DNA of 64,000 nt from Burkholderia catarinensis (GTDB lineage Bacteria; Pseudomonadota; Gammaproteobacteria; Burkholderiales; Burkholderiaceae): the NCBI RefSeq assembly GCF_001883705.2, contig NZ_MDEQ02000005.1:62001-126000 (forward strand). The letters run 5' to 3'. The translations under genes were made by a program, and so were the position numbers. This document shows, in pieces, positions 33,927 to 43,837 of this stretch. The notes beneath the pieces are model-generated. The model was not told the DNA's origin, searched no databases, and worked only from the letters and a program-made list of their open reading frames with translations. Within the stretch, counting starts at the first letter, position 1. Every line of letters starts with the position of its first letter.

Positions 33927-35492
33927 ATGCATCAACGGATTTCGCGCCGTACCGACAGGCGGGCAACCGCCACGCTGTCGACGCTGGCCGCCGCGTTGCT
34001 GACGTGCGCCGTTCCGAACGCGCACGCAGGCAGCACGATCGAGCTTGGCGCCGACACGACGCTGGACTATACGTTCACGCTCAGTTACGGCCTCGGCATG
34101 CGCACGCGCGCACCGAGCGGCAATCTGCTGACGCCGGCGAACATCAACGGCGACGACGGCGACCGCAACTTCGCGAAGAACAAGCTGATCGAGAACCAGG
34201 TCAGCCTGCTCGGCGAAGTGAACCTGAAGCACGACGACTGGGGCGTGTTCGTTCGCGCGAACACGTTCTACGACCAGGCCTATCACCGCCCGAACTACAA
34301 CGACGCGCCGGGCACCGTGAACCAGTCGGGCCAGTACAACAACTTCACGAGCGACGCGCGCTACTGGTCGGGCGGCCACACGACGCTGCTCGCCGCGTAT
34401 GCGTACAACACGTTCCACATCGGCTCGACGAGCCTGAACGTGAAGGTCGGCGACCAGGTGGTCGCATGGGGCGAGAGCCTGTTCTTCCCGAACATCGCGG
34501 GCGCACAGGGGCCCGCCGATGCGACCAAGTCGTATATGGCCGGCGCCGAGGTGAAGGACATCCTGCTGCCGGTGCCGCAGATCTCGACGCAGTGGCAGAT
34601 CACGCCGAACTTCAGCCTGCTCGGCTACTACCAGTTCTCGTACCAGCAGAACCGCCTGACCGCGCCCGGCACGTACTGGAGCTACTCCGACGTGACGGGC
34701 CCCGGTGCGCAATTCATCATCGGCCCGGGCGGGATGATCATTCCGCGCGGCCCCGACGACAAGCCCAGCGCACGCAACCAGTGGGGTATCGGCGCGCGCT
34801 TTCGCGTGCTCGGCGACACCGAGCTCGGCCTGTACCACCTGCACTACAACGACATGAACCCGAGCGTCGTCACGACCTACTTCCCGACGCTCCAGTACCA
34901 GCAAAAGTATTTCAGCAACATCAAGCTGACCGGCGCGAGTTTCTCGACCCAGGTCGGCCCCGTGAACGTCGCGGGCGAAGTGTCGTACCGCCAGGGCGCG
35001 GCCGTGCTCGTCAATACGCCGACGGGCCCGCAGTCGACCCGCGCGAACGTGCTGCAGACCAACCTGTCCGGCATCTACTCGATCGGGCCGAGCTTCCTCG
35101 CGAACTCGCAGTCGCTGATCGGCGAACTCACCTATGTGCACGCGGGCAGCATCTCGGAACTCGACGGCTCGACCACGCTGACGAATTCGCGCAACGCGCT
35201 CGCGATGGAAATCGCGTGGACGCTCAGCTACAAGAACGTGTTCAACGGCTGGGATCTGGACGTGCCGCTGACCTACACGCACGACCTGACGGGCACGTCG
35301 CCGCTCGCCGGCGCGCTTGGCTCGCTGACGGGCCAGGGCGACCACCGCGTGACCGCCGGCGTGACCTTCACGCGCCTGAGCAACCTGCAGCTGTCGCTCG
35401 TCTACGCGAAGTTCCTCGGCTCGCCGAACCCGGTCACGCGCCCGCTTTCGGATCGCGACTACGTGCTGGCCACGGCGACCTACCACTTCTGA
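33927..35492 (+). CDS. DUF1302 family protein (outer-membrane beta-barrel type)
   Basis: A 521-residue exported protein: signal peptide ending near NAHA (about residue 34), then a long series of amphipathic beta strands (TLDYTFTLSYGLGMRTRAPSG, LLGEVNLKHDDWGVFVRANTFYD, VKVGDQVVAWGESLFF) and a C-terminal aromatic end ATYHF. DUF1302 proteins are predicted outer-membrane channels linked to uptake of hydrophobic substrates and almost always travel with DUF1329, as here. The tes and kshA genes nearby suggest a steroid ligand; that is inference. Confidence 0.85.
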   Translation: MHQRISRRTDRRATATLSTLAAALLTCAVPNAHAGSTIELGADTTLDYTFTLSYGLGMRTRAPSGNLLTPANINGDDGDRNFAKNKLIENQVSLLGEVNLKHDDWGVFVRANTFYDQAYHRPNYNDAPGTVNQSGQYNNFTSDARYWSGGHTTLLAAYAYNTFHIGSTSLNVKVGDQVVAWGESLFFPNIAGAQGPADATKSYMAGAEVKDILLPVPQISTQWQITPNFSLLGYYQFSYQQNRLTAPGTYWSYSDVTGPGAQFIIGPGGMIIPRGPDDKPSARNQWGIGARFRVLGDTELGLYHLHYNDMNPSVVTTYFPTLQYQQKYFSNIKLTGASFSTQVGPVNVAGEVSYRQGAAVLVNTPTGPQSTRANVLQTNLSGIYSIGPSFLANSQSLIGELTYVHAGSISELDGSTTLTNSRNALAMEIAWTLSYKNVFNGWDLDVPLTYTHDLTGTSPLAGALGSLTGQGDHRVTAGVTFTRLSNLQLSLVYAKFLGSPNPVTRPLSDRDYVLATATYHF

Positions 35493-35529
35493 GCGGCCCG
35501 GCCGCTCGTCACTCAGCAAGAGGATTGTC

Positions 35530-36912
35530 ATGAAGCGAATTCGTCTCCCCCTCCTGCGCGCGTCGGTGATGGCCGCGTGCGCACTCGTTGCGACGGCATC
35601 GTTCCCGAAGGTCACGCCGGACGACCTGAAGGCGCTCGACGGCCCGCTGACGCCGATGGGCGCGGTGCGCGCCGCGAGCAAGGACAGCGGCGTGCCCGAA
35701 TGGTCCGGCAAGTGGCTCGGCACGCCGCCCGACGTGCAGTACAAGCGCGGCAGCCGCTACCCCGATCCGTTCGCGAGCGAGAAGCCGGTCGCCACGATCA
35801 CCGCGGAAAACATGGCGCAGTATGCCGAGCACCTGACCGACGGCCAGAAGGCGATGTTCAAGCGCTATCCGGCCACGTTCAAGATCAACGTCTACCCGAG
35901 CCATCGCGACTTCCGCTACGCGGATTCCGTCTACAAGGACATCCGCGCGTATGCGCCCGATTCGACGATGACGTCCGACGCGAACGGTCTCACGAACGCG
36001 CCGCCGACGGTGCCCTACCCGATCCCGAAGACGGCCGCCGAGCTGCTGTGGAACCAGCGCTTCTCGTCGGCGATCGGCGCCGAGCAGGCCACCTACGACC
36101 AGGCGGTCGTGTACTCCGACGGCAACATCGCATGGGGCAAGGTGCGCTATGACATCTACTCGCCGCGCAACGCCGGCAAATTCGACGTGAAGAGCGACCT
36201 GAACAACCGCACGTACTACCGCAACGCGACGGAGCTGCCGCTGTCCGACCGCGGCTCGCTGATCGTCGGCTTCACGAACTGGGACAAGGCCGGCGCGGAC
36301 AACTCGTCGCGCACGTGGATGTACAACCCCGGCACGCGGCGCGTGCGCCAGGCGCCCGAATACGGCTATGACCAGCCGCAGGGCCCGGGCGGCTTCCGCA
36401 CCGTCGACGACGACCGCCTGTACAACGGCCCCGGCGACCGTTACGACTGGAAGATCGTCGGCAAGCGCGAGATCTACGTGCCGTACGACAACTACAAGGC
36501 GATGGACAGCTCGGTGAAGTATGCCGACCTGCTGACCAAGGGCCACGAGAACCCGTCGGCCATCCGCTACGAGCTGCATCGCGTGTGGGTGCTGCAGGCG
36601 ACGCTGAAGAGCAACTACCGTCACCAGTATGCGAAGCGCGTGCTGTACATCGACGAGGATTCGTGGATGACGCTGCTCGCCGACAACTACGACGCGCGCG
36701 GCCAGCTGTGGCGCACCAACGTCGCGACGACGCTGTATGCGTATGACGCGAAGGTGTTCTACCCGGGCGTCGTGTTCTACCACGACCTGATCTCGGGCGC
36801 GTACATGGCAGACCGACTGACCAACGAAGGCCCGATGCCGAAGCTCGACAACAGCCCGCAGTTCAACGAGGCGTACTTCTCGCCGGACGCGATCCGCAGT
36901 TCGGGGAACTAA
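35530..36912 (+). CDS. DUF1329 family protein (LolA/LolB-like, periplasmic)
   Basis: A 460-residue protein with an N-terminal export signal (LLRASVMAACALVATASF) and DUF1329 landmarks: LTPMGAVRAASKDSGVPEW near residue 40, SRTWMYNPGTRRVRQAPEYGYDQP near 258 and YKAMDSSVKYADLL near 322. The family has a LolA/LolB-like fold that binds lipid-like molecules in the periplasm. It lies 37 bases after the DUF1302 gene; the two probably carry a hydrophobic substrate across the envelope, with the RND and YCF48-like proteins at 46-50 kb. Confidence 0.86.
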   Translation: MKRIRLPLLRASVMAACALVATASFPKVTPDDLKALDGPLTPMGAVRAASKDSGVPEWSGKWLGTPPDVQYKRGSRYPDPFASEKPVATITAENMAQYAEHLTDGQKAMFKRYPATFKINVYPSHRDFRYADSVYKDIRAYAPDSTMTSDANGLTNAPPTVPYPIPKTAAELLWNQRFSSAIGAEQATYDQAVVYSDGNIAWGKVRYDIYSPRNAGKFDVKSDLNNRTYYRNATELPLSDRGSLIVGFTNWDKAGADNSSRTWMYNPGTRRVRQAPEYGYDQPQGPGGFRTVDDDRLYNGPGDRYDWKIVGKREIYVPYDNYKAMDSSVKYADLLTKGHENPSAIRYELHRVWVLQATLKSNYRHQYAKRVLYIDEDSWMTLLADNYDARGQLWRTNVATTLYAYDAKVFYPGVVFYHDLISGAYMADRLTNEGPMPKLDNSPQFNEAYFSPDAIRSSGN

Positions 36913-37010
36913 CCGACTGACGCGGCATGCCCGCGCTCCACGCGCCGGAGCCCCGCTCCGGCGCACGACGCCGCCCGCGACGGCGGCCTTTTCCATTCGA
37001 GGGCCCTTTC

Positions 37011-37793
37011 ATGTCTTCCCGCCTGCATACGACGCTCGGCGACGAGCTGTACGCCGCGTGGCACGCACGCGCGCCGGTCGCGCCGCTGTCGAGCCGCCCG
37101 CGCCGGCTGTCGCTCGACGACGCCTACCGCATCCAGCAGCGCTTCGTCGAACGCCGCCTCGAACACGGCGAAGCGGTCGTCGGCAAGAAGATCGGCGTGA
37201 CGAGCCAGGCCGTGCAGGACATGCTGAACGTGCGCCAGCCCGATTTCGGCATCCTGCTGTCCGGCATGCACTACGCGGCCGGCGAGGCAATTGCCGCCGA
37301 TTCGCTGATCGCGCCGCGCGCCGAAGGCGAGATCGCGTTCATCCTGTCGCGCGACCTGCGCGGCCCCGGCATCGACCGCACCGACGTGATCGCCGCGACG
37401 GCCGCCGTCGCGCCCTGCTTCGAGATCGTCGATTCGCGCATCCGCGACTGGGCGATCCGCATCGAGGACACCGTCGCCGACAACGCGTCGTGCGGCGTGT
37501 ACGTGCTCGGCGATGCACGGGTCGACCCGCGCACGCTCGATCTCGCCGCATGCGAGATGACGATCGAGAAGAACGGCGAACCCGTCGCGCAAGGCCGCGG
37601 CGATGCGGCGCTCGGCCATCCCGCCGACGCGGTCGCGTGGCTCGCGAACACGCTCGCCGAATACGGCGTGCCGCTCCTCGCGGGCGAGATCGTGTTGTCC
37701 GGCTCGCTCGCGAAACTGATACCGGTCACGGCCGGCGACGCGCTGTCGATGCACATTTCCGGCATCGGCAGTTGCGATGTCCGCTTTATCTAA
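37011..37793 (+). CDS. tesE: 2-Hydroxyhexa-2,4-dienoate / 2-keto-4-pentenoate hydratase
   Basis: A 260-residue enzyme of the fumarylacetoacetate-hydrolase fold (MhpD/TesE). Features: [23 protein letters not shown] near residue 60, [16 protein letters not shown] near 102 with metal-binding Glu, and [21 protein letters not shown] at the end. It hydrates the dienoate released from ring A to 4-hydroxy-2-oxohexanoate. The ATG at 37011 fits the family start. It is followed by the dehydrogenase and aldolase that finish this branch. Confidence 0.92.
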   Translation: MSSRLHTTLGDELYAAWHARAPVAPLSSRPRRLSLDDAYRIQQRFVERRLEHGEAVVGKKIGVTSQAVQDMLNVRQPDFGILLSGMHYAAGEAIAADSLIAPRAEGEIAFILSRDLRGPGIDRTDVIAATAAVAPCFEIVDSRIRDWAIRIEDTVADNASCGVYVLGDARVDPRTLDLAACEMTIEKNGEPVAQGRGDAALGHPADAVAWLANTLAEYGVPLLAGEIVLSGSLAKLIPVTAGDALSMHISGIGSCDVRFI

Positions 37794-37806
37794 AGGAAAG
37801 ATCCTG

Positions 37807-38706
37807 ATGAAGAAAATCAAATGCGCACTGATCGGGCCGGGCAACATCGGCACCGACCTGTTGTACAAGCTGCGCCGCTCGCCGGTGCTCGAACCCGTAT
37901 GGATGGTCGGCGTCGATCCGGCGTCCGACGGCCTCGCACGGGCGCGCGAGTTCGGCCTGAAAACCACCGACAAGGGTGTCGACGGGCTGCTGCCGCATGT
38001 GGCCGCCGACGGTATCCGCATCGCGTTCGACGCGACCTCGGCCTACGTGCACCGCGACAACTCCGACAAGCTCACCGCGCTCGGCGTGCGGATGATCGAC
38101 CTGACGCCCGCCGCGATCGGGCCGTACTGCGTGCCGCCGGTGAACCTCGACGCGCATCTCGACAGCGCGCAGATGAACGTGAACATGGTGACCTGCGGCG
38201 GCCAGGCGACGATCCCGATGGTGTACGCGGTGTCGCGCGTGCAGCCGGTCGCGTACGGCGAGATCGTCGCGACCGTGTCGTCGCGCTCGGTCGGCCCCGG
38301 CACGCGCAAGAACATCGACGAATTCACGCGCACGACCTCCGGCGCGATCGAACAGGTCGGCGGCGCGCGCCAAGGCAAGGCGATCATCGTGATCAACCCG
38401 GCCGAACCGCCGCTGATCATGCGCGACACGATCCACTGCCTGACCGACGGGCCGCCCGACGTCGACGCGATCACCGCGTCCGTGCACGCGATGGTCAGGG
38501 AAGTGCAACGCTACGTGCCCGGCTACACGCTGAAGAACGGTCCCGTGTTCGACGGCAATCGGGTATCGGTGTTCATGGAAGTCGAAGGGCTCGGCGATTA
38601 CCTGCCGAAGTACGCGGGCAACCTCGACATCATGACCGCCGCCGCGGCCGCGACGGCCGAGCGTTTCGCCGAACAGATGCTGGCCGCGACGGCCGCCACC
38701 GCTTGA
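37807..38706 (+). CDS. tesF: Acetaldehyde/propanal dehydrogenase (CoA-acylating)
   Basis: A 299-residue enzyme of the MhpF/BphJ/TesF family. NAD-binding [13 protein letters not shown] near residue 10, FDATSAYVH near 76, catalytic Cys in [11 protein letters not shown] near 131. It converts the aldehyde released by the aldolase to acyl-CoA (propionyl-CoA from propanal in steroid degradation). AAGGAAA precedes the ATG. It sits between the hydratase and the aldolase with which it forms a substrate-channelling complex. Confidence 0.94.
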   Translation: MKKIKCALIGPGNIGTDLLYKLRRSPVLEPVWMVGVDPASDGLARAREFGLKTTDKGVDGLLPHVAADGIRIAFDATSAYVHRDNSDKLTALGVRMIDLTPAAIGPYCVPPVNLDAHLDSAQMNVNMVTCGGQATIPMVYAVSRVQPVAYGEIVATVSSRSVGPGTRKNIDEFTRTTSGAIEQVGGARQGKAIIVINPAEPPLIMRDTIHCLTDGPPDVDAITASVHAMVREVQRYVPGYTLKNGPVFDGNRVSVFMEVEGLGDYLPKYAGNLDIMTAAAAATAERFAEQMLAATAATA

Positions 38707-38722
38707 GTCGAGGAGTCACACG

Positions 38723-39754
38723 ATGTCACTTGCAGGCAAGAAGATCACTGTCCACGACATGTCGTTGCGCGACGGGATGCACCCGAAGCGCCACCAGATC
38801 ACGCTCGACCAGATGCGCAACATCGCGCGCGGGCTGGATGCGGCCGGCGTGCCGCTGATCGAGGTCACGCACGGCGACGGCCTCGGCGGCGCGTCGGTCA
38901 ACTACGGTTTCCCCGCGCACACCGACGAGGCGTACCTGAGCGCCGTGATTCCGGAACTGAAGCAGGCGAAGGTGTCGGCGCTGCTGCTGCCCGGCATCGG
39001 CACCGTCGAGCACCTGCGCATGGCGCACGAACTCGGCGTCGGCACGATCCGCGTCGCGACGCACTGCACCGAGGCCGACGTGTCGGAGCAGCACATCGGC
39101 CTCGCCCGCACGCTCGGGCTCGACACGGTCGGCTTCCTGATGATGGCGCACATGTCGTCGCCCGGGCAGCTCGTCGTGCAGGCGAAGCTGATGGAGTCGT
39201 ACGGCGCGAACTGCATCTACATCACCGATTCGGCCGGCCACATGCTGCCCGACGACGTGACCGCTCGGATCGGCCAGGTGCGCGACGCGCTGAAGCCGGA
39301 GACGGAGCTCGGCTTCCACGGCCACCACAATCTCGCGATGGGCGTCGCGAACTCGGTCGCGGCGGTCGCCGCCGGCGCGAACCGGATCGACGCGGCCGCG
39401 GCCGGCCTCGGCGCCGGCGCGGGCAATACGCCGATGGAAGTGTTCGTCGCGGTGTGCGACCGGATGGGGATCGAGACCGGCGTCGACGTGTTCGCGATCT
39501 CGGACGTCGCCGAGGATCTCGTCGTGCCGATCATGGACACGCCGATCCGCCTCGATCGCGATGCGTTGACGCTCGGCTATGCGGGCGTCTACTCGTCGTT
39601 CCTGCTGTTCGCGAAGCGCGCGGAAGCGAAGTACGGGATTCCGGCGCGCGACATCCTCGTCGAACTGGGCCGCCAGCGGCTCGTCGGCGGCCAGGAGGAC
39701 ATGATCGAGGATGCGGCGCTGACGATGGTGCGGGCGCGGGAGGTGGCGGCGTAA
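38723..39754 (+). CDS. tesG: 4-Hydroxy-2-oxovalerate/oxohexanoate aldolase
   Basis: A 343-residue HMGL-type pyruvate aldolase (MhpE/BphI/TesG). [11 protein letters not shown] near residue 15 holds catalytic Arg and the metal-binding Asp, [23 protein letters not shown] near 140, and [15 protein letters not shown] near 195 with metal-binding histidines; the C-terminal communication domain follows from about 290. It splits 4-hydroxy-2-oxohexanoate into pyruvate and propanal and passes the aldehyde to the preceding dehydrogenase. End of the plus-strand tes run. Confidence 0.94.
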   Translation: MSLAGKKITVHDMSLRDGMHPKRHQITLDQMRNIARGLDAAGVPLIEVTHGDGLGGASVNYGFPAHTDEAYLSAVIPELKQAKVSALLLPGIGTVEHLRMAHELGVGTIRVATHCTEADVSEQHIGLARTLGLDTVGFLMMAHMSSPGQLVVQAKLMESYGANCIYITDSAGHMLPDDVTARIGQVRDALKPETELGFHGHHNLAMGVANSVAAVAAGANRIDAAAAGLGAGAGNTPMEVFVAVCDRMGIETGVDVFAISDVAEDLVVPIMDTPIRLDRDALTLGYAGVYSSFLLFAKRAEAKYGIPARDILVELGRQRLVGGQEDMIEDAALTMVRAREVAA

Positions 39755-39814
39755 TCGACGTAACCGGAGATCTCGGCGATATCGGGCGGCACGGCCCGAT
39801 GCGGCGGCGATCAT

Positions 39815-40015
39815 TCACCGGGCCCGATCGGCGCCGAAATCAAGCTGGCATTGACGGGCCTCGGAATGGGAGTCGCGACCGGCCCGTTGATGACCGTCGC
39901 CGTCGGCGCGGTCGAGGCCGCGCGCTCGGGCACCGCGAGCGCGCTCGTCAACGTCGCGCGGATGACCGGCGCGACGCTCGGGATCGCGGTGCTCAGCACG
40001 CGGCACGCGGCGTGA
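39815..40015 (+). pseudogene. Fragment of an MFS (DHA2/EmrB-type) drug transporter
   Basis: Frame reading LTGLGMGVATGPLMTVAVGAVEAARSG then TASALVNVARMTGATLGIAVLS and a stop at 40013-40015. This is the penultimate-helix region of DHA2-type MFS pumps; the remaining ~400 residues, including the start, are missing. It sits right after the tes run and marks a site of rearrangement. Confidence 0.72.
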
Positions 40016-40053
40016 CGTGTCACGCGTCCGTCAAACAGGCGCCGCTCCACCCG

Positions 40054-40302
40054 TCAGCGATGCTTCCCGCCGTGCCGCCGGTGTCGATGCGCTGCGCGCG
40101 CCTGCAACAGCGTCGGCATCAGTTCCTCGATGTATTGCCGCGCCTGCCCGCGCGTGACGATCTCGCTGAAGCGCAGGTGGGCCGTGTCGTGGCCGACCAG
40201 CGCCGCATGCGCTTTCTTCAGGATGTGCAGATAGGCGATCAGGCTCGTGCCGTCGCGCACGGGCAGCGCATCGCGCGGGTCCGGGGCCGGGGTCGTGCTC
40301 AT
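40054..40302 (-). CDS. Small hypothetical protein
   Basis: An 82-residue protein (GTSLIAYLHILKKAHAALVGHDTAHLRFSEIVTRGQARQYIEELMPTLL) ending in a His/Arg-rich tail. Its start overlaps the stop of the phosphoesterase gene by four bases (ATGA at 40299-40302), so it is probably translated with it. No family recognised. Confidence 0.6.
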   Translation of the reverse strand: MSTTPAPDPRDALPVRDGTSLIAYLHILKKAHAALVGHDTAHLRFSEIVTRGQARQYIEELMPTLLQARAAHRHRRHGGKHR

Positions 40303-41549
40303 GATGATCCGATCCTTTGCGGGCAGTCGGTCCGGCACGTAGCCGTAACAAGTGCCAGCAGGTTGTTGGCGAGACGGTCGCGGTCTGTCAGCGGGGCCAG
40401 CCCGAACAGCCGTTCGAGCGTCGCGGCCACCGACGCATGATCGTACGGCGTGTGATCGACCTGCCCGGCCGCGACCCACGGCGAAATCACGATCGCCGGC
40501 ACCCGCACGCCGTACACGTCGAAGCCGAAGCCGCTCGCGTTCAGCGTCGCGGGCGCGCCGTCGTTCGGCGGCGGCGCGGCGCCCGGCCTGACCGAATCGT
40601 AGAAGCCGCCGTGCTCGTCGTAGACGATCACGAGCAGGCTGCTGTTCCATACCGGCGAATTGCGGATCGCGTTGTACACGCGCGCGACGAGCTGGTCGCC
40701 GCCGGCCAACCCGTCCATCGGGTGCTGCGAGCTGCCGTTCTGGTACGTGCCGTGCACGATGTCGCCGTAGCCGGGCTCGATGAACGTATAGCGCGCCGTG
40801 TAATCGGCCGCGAGATCGGCCTCGAAATGCGCGAGGTCGTCGACGTCGAAGAAGCTGATGCCCTTCAGCGACGCTACCTGCGGCACATGGCCGAGCGGAT
40901 CGCCGGTCTGGTCCTGGTAGATGCGCCAGTTGCCGTCGCCGAGCGCGCCGAAGATCGACCCCTTCGGATAGGGGAAGCCGTCGAACGCATCCCACCCGCC
41001 CATTTCTTCCCGGGTCGGCGAATGGTCGAGGCCGGCCGACGACGCGCCGTGCAGGAAAAAGCGGTTCGGCCAGGTCGGCCCCGGCACCGACGCGTGCCAC
41101 GCGTCGCACAGCACGAACGCGTTCGCGAGCGCGTACAGCGACGGCGCCTGCGTCGCGACGTTGGCGCCCTGCATGATCTTGCCCGCATCGGCCGGCCGCG
41201 GCGGCGTGCCTTCGGATTGCGATATCGCGTAGTTCGACACGAACCCCGAATTGTCGACGCCCGGATACGCGTGCCCTTTCACGAACGTCACGCCTGCGCC
41301 GCAGAGCTGCTCGAGCACGTCGGTGAATTCGTGGCATGGGTCGGTCGGCATCCGGTCGGGCGCGCCGCCGCCGAACGGATAGACCGCGCCGCCGTATGCG
41401 TTGCTGTTACCCGGCGACGCGGCGACGATATCGGCGATACCCGACAGCGCGAACAGGTGATCGAAGGAGCGGTTCTCGAGCATCAGCACGAACACGTGCC
41501 GGATGCGATCTTGAACCGAAGAGGATGCGGGGGCTGCGTCTGCACTCAT
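40299..41549 (-). CDS. Phosphoesterase (acid phosphatase / phospholipase C superfamily)
   Basis: A 416-residue member of the PF04185 phosphoesterase family. The N-terminal metal site IRHVFVLMLENRSFDHLF near residue 20, GPTWPNRFFLHGASSAG near 140 and IVYDEHGGFYDSV near 305 are the conserved blocks. Family members hydrolyse phosphate monoesters or phospholipids; this shorter form lacks the C-terminal domains of Burkholderia PLC-N and no signal peptide is evident, so the location is unclear. Strong ribosome site CCAGGAGGCGCC before ATG 41549. Confidence 0.86.
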   Translation of the reverse strand: MSADAAPASSSVQDRIRHVFVLMLENRSFDHLFALSGIADIVAASPGNSNAYGGAVYPFGGGAPDRMPTDPCHEFTDVLEQLCGAGVTFVKGHAYPGVDNSGFVSNYAISQSEGTPPRPADAGKIMQGANVATQAPSLYALANAFVLCDAWHASVPGPTWPNRFFLHGASSAGLDHSPTREEMGGWDAFDGFPYPKGSIFGALGDGNWRIYQDQTGDPLGHVPQVASLKGISFFDVDDLAHFEADLAADYTARYTFIEPGYGDIVHGTYQNGSSQHPMDGLAGGDQLVARVYNAIRNSPVWNSSLLVIVYDEHGGFYDSVRPGAAPPPNDGAPATLNASGFGFDVYGVRVPAIVISPWVAAGQVDHTPYDHASVAATLERLFGLAPLTDRDRLANNLLALVTATCRTDCPQRIGSS

Positions 41550-41718
41550 GGCGCCTCCTGGCGTCGCGCGACGAATGTCCGGCTGGCACGGTCGTTGGCC
41601 CGCTGAAAGCAACTGAAGGGAATTGAAAGCCGCGCGCGGGCCGCGAATTGCCGACGAGTGTACGACCGCGCCGGCCCGCGCGTAAAGCCGCACGCGAACC
41701 GCGTTGCAACGCGTGCGG

Positions 41719-42615
41719 TCAGCCGTCGGTCGGCGCGGCTTTCAGCGTGACGATATCGCGCCGCGGCGGCGCGCCGAACATCCGCGCGTATTCGCGGCTG
41801 AACTGCGATGCGCTTTCGTAGCCGACGCGATACGCAGCCGTTTCCGCATTCGCCGCGCCTGTCACCATCAGGTGCCGCGCCTCCAGCAGGCGCAACTGCT
41901 TCTGGTACTGCAGCGGTGTCATCGACGTCAGCGCCTTGAATTGCCGGTGAAACGCGGACGGACTCATCTGCGCGACGGCAGCCAGTTCGTCGATCCGCAC
42001 GGCTTCGGCAAACTGGCCACGCAGCGCGCGGATCGCCGCGACGACGCGCTGTGCATGGCCATTGGCAAACACGACGCGCGAGACTTCGCCGCCGTGCGGC
42101 CCTGCGAGCAGCCAGTAGCAAATCTCGCGCATCACGAGCGGCGCAACGACCGGAATCGCGGCACGCGTATCGAGCAGCCGCATCAGGCGCAGCACGCAGT
42201 CGGCCAGCGGCCCGCCGAAATCGGTCACGCAGACACCATGCCCGAGCGGGCCGGCCGCGTGCGGCGGTGTGTCGAGCCGTTCGAGCACGTCGCGCATCAT
42301 CGCGAGATCGAATTCGAGCACGATACCGAGGAACGGCTCGGTCTCGCTGGCCTGCACGATGCGGCTCGTCGCCGGCATCTCGACGCTGACGACGAGTGCA
42401 CGGCCGGGCCCGTAGTCGTAGCGTCGCCCGCCGAACGTCGTCCACTTGGCACCCTGCACGACGACGCACAGCGCCGGTTTCATGATCAGCGGCGCGGGCA
42501 GCCGCTCGCGGTTGGAACGCAGCAGGATCAGTCCGTCGATCGCCGTCGCGAACTGGCGTTCGTCGCCCTGCCCACCCGTCAGGCGCGTGACGCGTTCGAC
42601 CAGTTCGTCCGACAT
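41719..42615 (-). CDS. AraC-family transcriptional regulator
   Basis: A 298-residue regulator with an AraC_N-type ligand domain (AIDGLILLRSNRERLPAPLIMKPALCVVVQGAKWTTFGGRRYDYGPG) and a C-terminal double HTH: AEAVRIDELAAVAQMSPSAFHRQFKALTSMTPLQYQKQLRLLEA and TAAYRVGYESASQFSREYARMFG. GGAGGGG precedes ATG 42615. It is divergent from the SDR gene at 42784, its probable target, as is common for this regulator subgroup. Confidence 0.93.
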   Translation of the reverse strand: MSDELVERVTRLTGGQGDERQFATAIDGLILLRSNRERLPAPLIMKPALCVVVQGAKWTTFGGRRYDYGPGRALVVSVEMPATSRIVQASETEPFLGIVLEFDLAMMRDVLERLDTPPHAAGPLGHGVCVTDFGGPLADCVLRLMRLLDTRAAIPVVAPLVMREICYWLLAGPHGGEVSRVVFANGHAQRVVAAIRALRGQFAEAVRIDELAAVAQMSPSAFHRQFKALTSMTPLQYQKQLRLLEARHLMVTGAANAETAAYRVGYESASQFSREYARMFGAPPRRDIVTLKAAPTDG

Positions 42616-42783
42616 GGTGCAACCCCTCCGCATTCCGATGTCCGGATGGTACACGCGGCGTCGGGCGCACCGGCGCGGCCCGGCAGGATCAGGCAAGAAC
42701 GCGGCCGGTTCCGGCATTCAGCGGGGGCGGCGGCCGCCGTACGCTTGTCACTGTTCGTCACCGACTTCGACCAGGAGCACAGC

Positions 42784-43563
42784 ATGGCAGCAGCACACCT
42801 CACCGGTTCAACCCCGAAAATCGCCGTCGTCACCGGCGGCAGCCGCGGGCTCGGCCGCAATACGGTGCTTCATCTCGCGCAACGCGGCGTGCGTTCGATC
42901 TTCACGTACCGCTCGAACCGCGCGGAAGCCGATCACGTCGTCGCGCTGGCCGCCGGCGCCGGGCAACCGGCGATCGCGCTGCCGCTCGATACGGGCGATA
43001 CCGCTACGTTCGCCGCCTTCGCCGGACAGCTCCGCGAAGCCCTTTCAGGCTGGGGCGCAGACCGCTTCGATTTCCTCGTCAACAATGCGGGAACGTCGCA
43101 TCACGCGCCGATTGCCGAGACGACCGAAGCCGATCTCGACGCGCTCTATCGCGTGCACTTCAAGGGGGTGTTCTTCCTCGCGCAGACGCTGCTGCCGCTG
43201 ATCCGCGACGGTGGCCGCATCGTGAACGTGTCGTCGGGCCTCACGCGGGTCGCGGTGCCCGGCAGCGCGGCCTACGGGTCGATGAAGGGCGCGGTCGAGG
43301 TACTGACGCGCTATCTGGCAAAGGAACTCGGCCCGCGCCGCATCGCGGTGAACGTCGTCGCGCCGGGCGCGGTGGCAACCGATTTCAGCGGCGGGATGGT
43401 GCGCGACAATCCGGAAGTCAACCGGCGCGTCGCGGAATGGACCGCGCTCGGCCGCGTGGGCGAACCCGACGACATCGGGCCGATGATCGCGTCGCTGCTG
43501 TCGGACGACAACCGCTGGGTCAATGCGCAGCGTATCGAGGTGTCGGGCGGGATGGCGCTCTGA
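42784..43563 (+). CDS. SDR family oxidoreductase
   Basis: A 259-residue SDR: TGGSRGLGRNTVLHL near residue 17, NNAGTSHHAP near 98, Ser in NVSSGLTRVAVP near 147 and YGSMK near 161; C-terminus NAQRIEVSGGMAL. It is the likely target of the divergent AraC regulator. Its stop overlaps a stranded hydrolase fragment that follows. Probably a general carbonyl reductase; substrate unknown. Confidence 0.86.
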   Translation: MAAAHLTGSTPKIAVVTGGSRGLGRNTVLHLAQRGVRSIFTYRSNRAEADHVVALAAGAGQPAIALPLDTGDTATFAAFAGQLREALSGWGADRFDFLVNNAGTSHHAPIAETTEADLDALYRVHFKGVFFLAQTLLPLIRDGGRIVNVSSGLTRVAVPGSAAYGSMKGAVEVLTRYLAKELGPRRIAVNVVAPGAVATDFSGGMVRDNPEVNRRVAEWTALGRVGEPDDIGPMIASLLSDDNRWVNAQRIEVSGGMAL

Positions 43564-43670
43564 ACGCGCAACTCGTGACGATACGGAACTGCGGGCATTA
43601 CCCGATGCAGGAATGTCCGCCGTATTTCGCGATGGTCGTCGAGGATTTCCTGCGGGACGCGGCGGCCTGA
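43563..43670 (+). pseudogene. Alpha/beta hydrolase C-terminal remnant
   Basis: In a frame shifted from the SDR gene, 35 codons read LNAQLVTIRNCGHYPMQECPPYFAMV and VVEDFLRDAAA then stop. NCGHYPMQE-P-YF-VVEDFL is the C-terminal helix and catalytic His region of alpha/beta hydrolases. All the rest of the enzyme, including nucleophile, is missing, so it is a remnant left at this junction. Confidence 0.68.
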
Positions 43671-43837
43671 GCGTTGCGCACGCGCGGCGGCCGGAAAAGG
43701 CGGTGGTGGCCGCCGCGGCGCGATGGCGCCGCCGGCGACCGACGAACGGCATGCAACGTGCCGTTCATCCGGTTGGCCCGGCCGCGTGGCCGGACGGGAT
43801 TCGATCGGCGCGGTGCGCTGCGCCCGATCGTTGCCGC

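Noticed and set aside
43744..43766. An 8-bp hairpin (GAACGGCA/TGCCGTTC) downstream of infA as a terminator
   Set aside because: No T-run follows on either strand; too weak to call a terminator.
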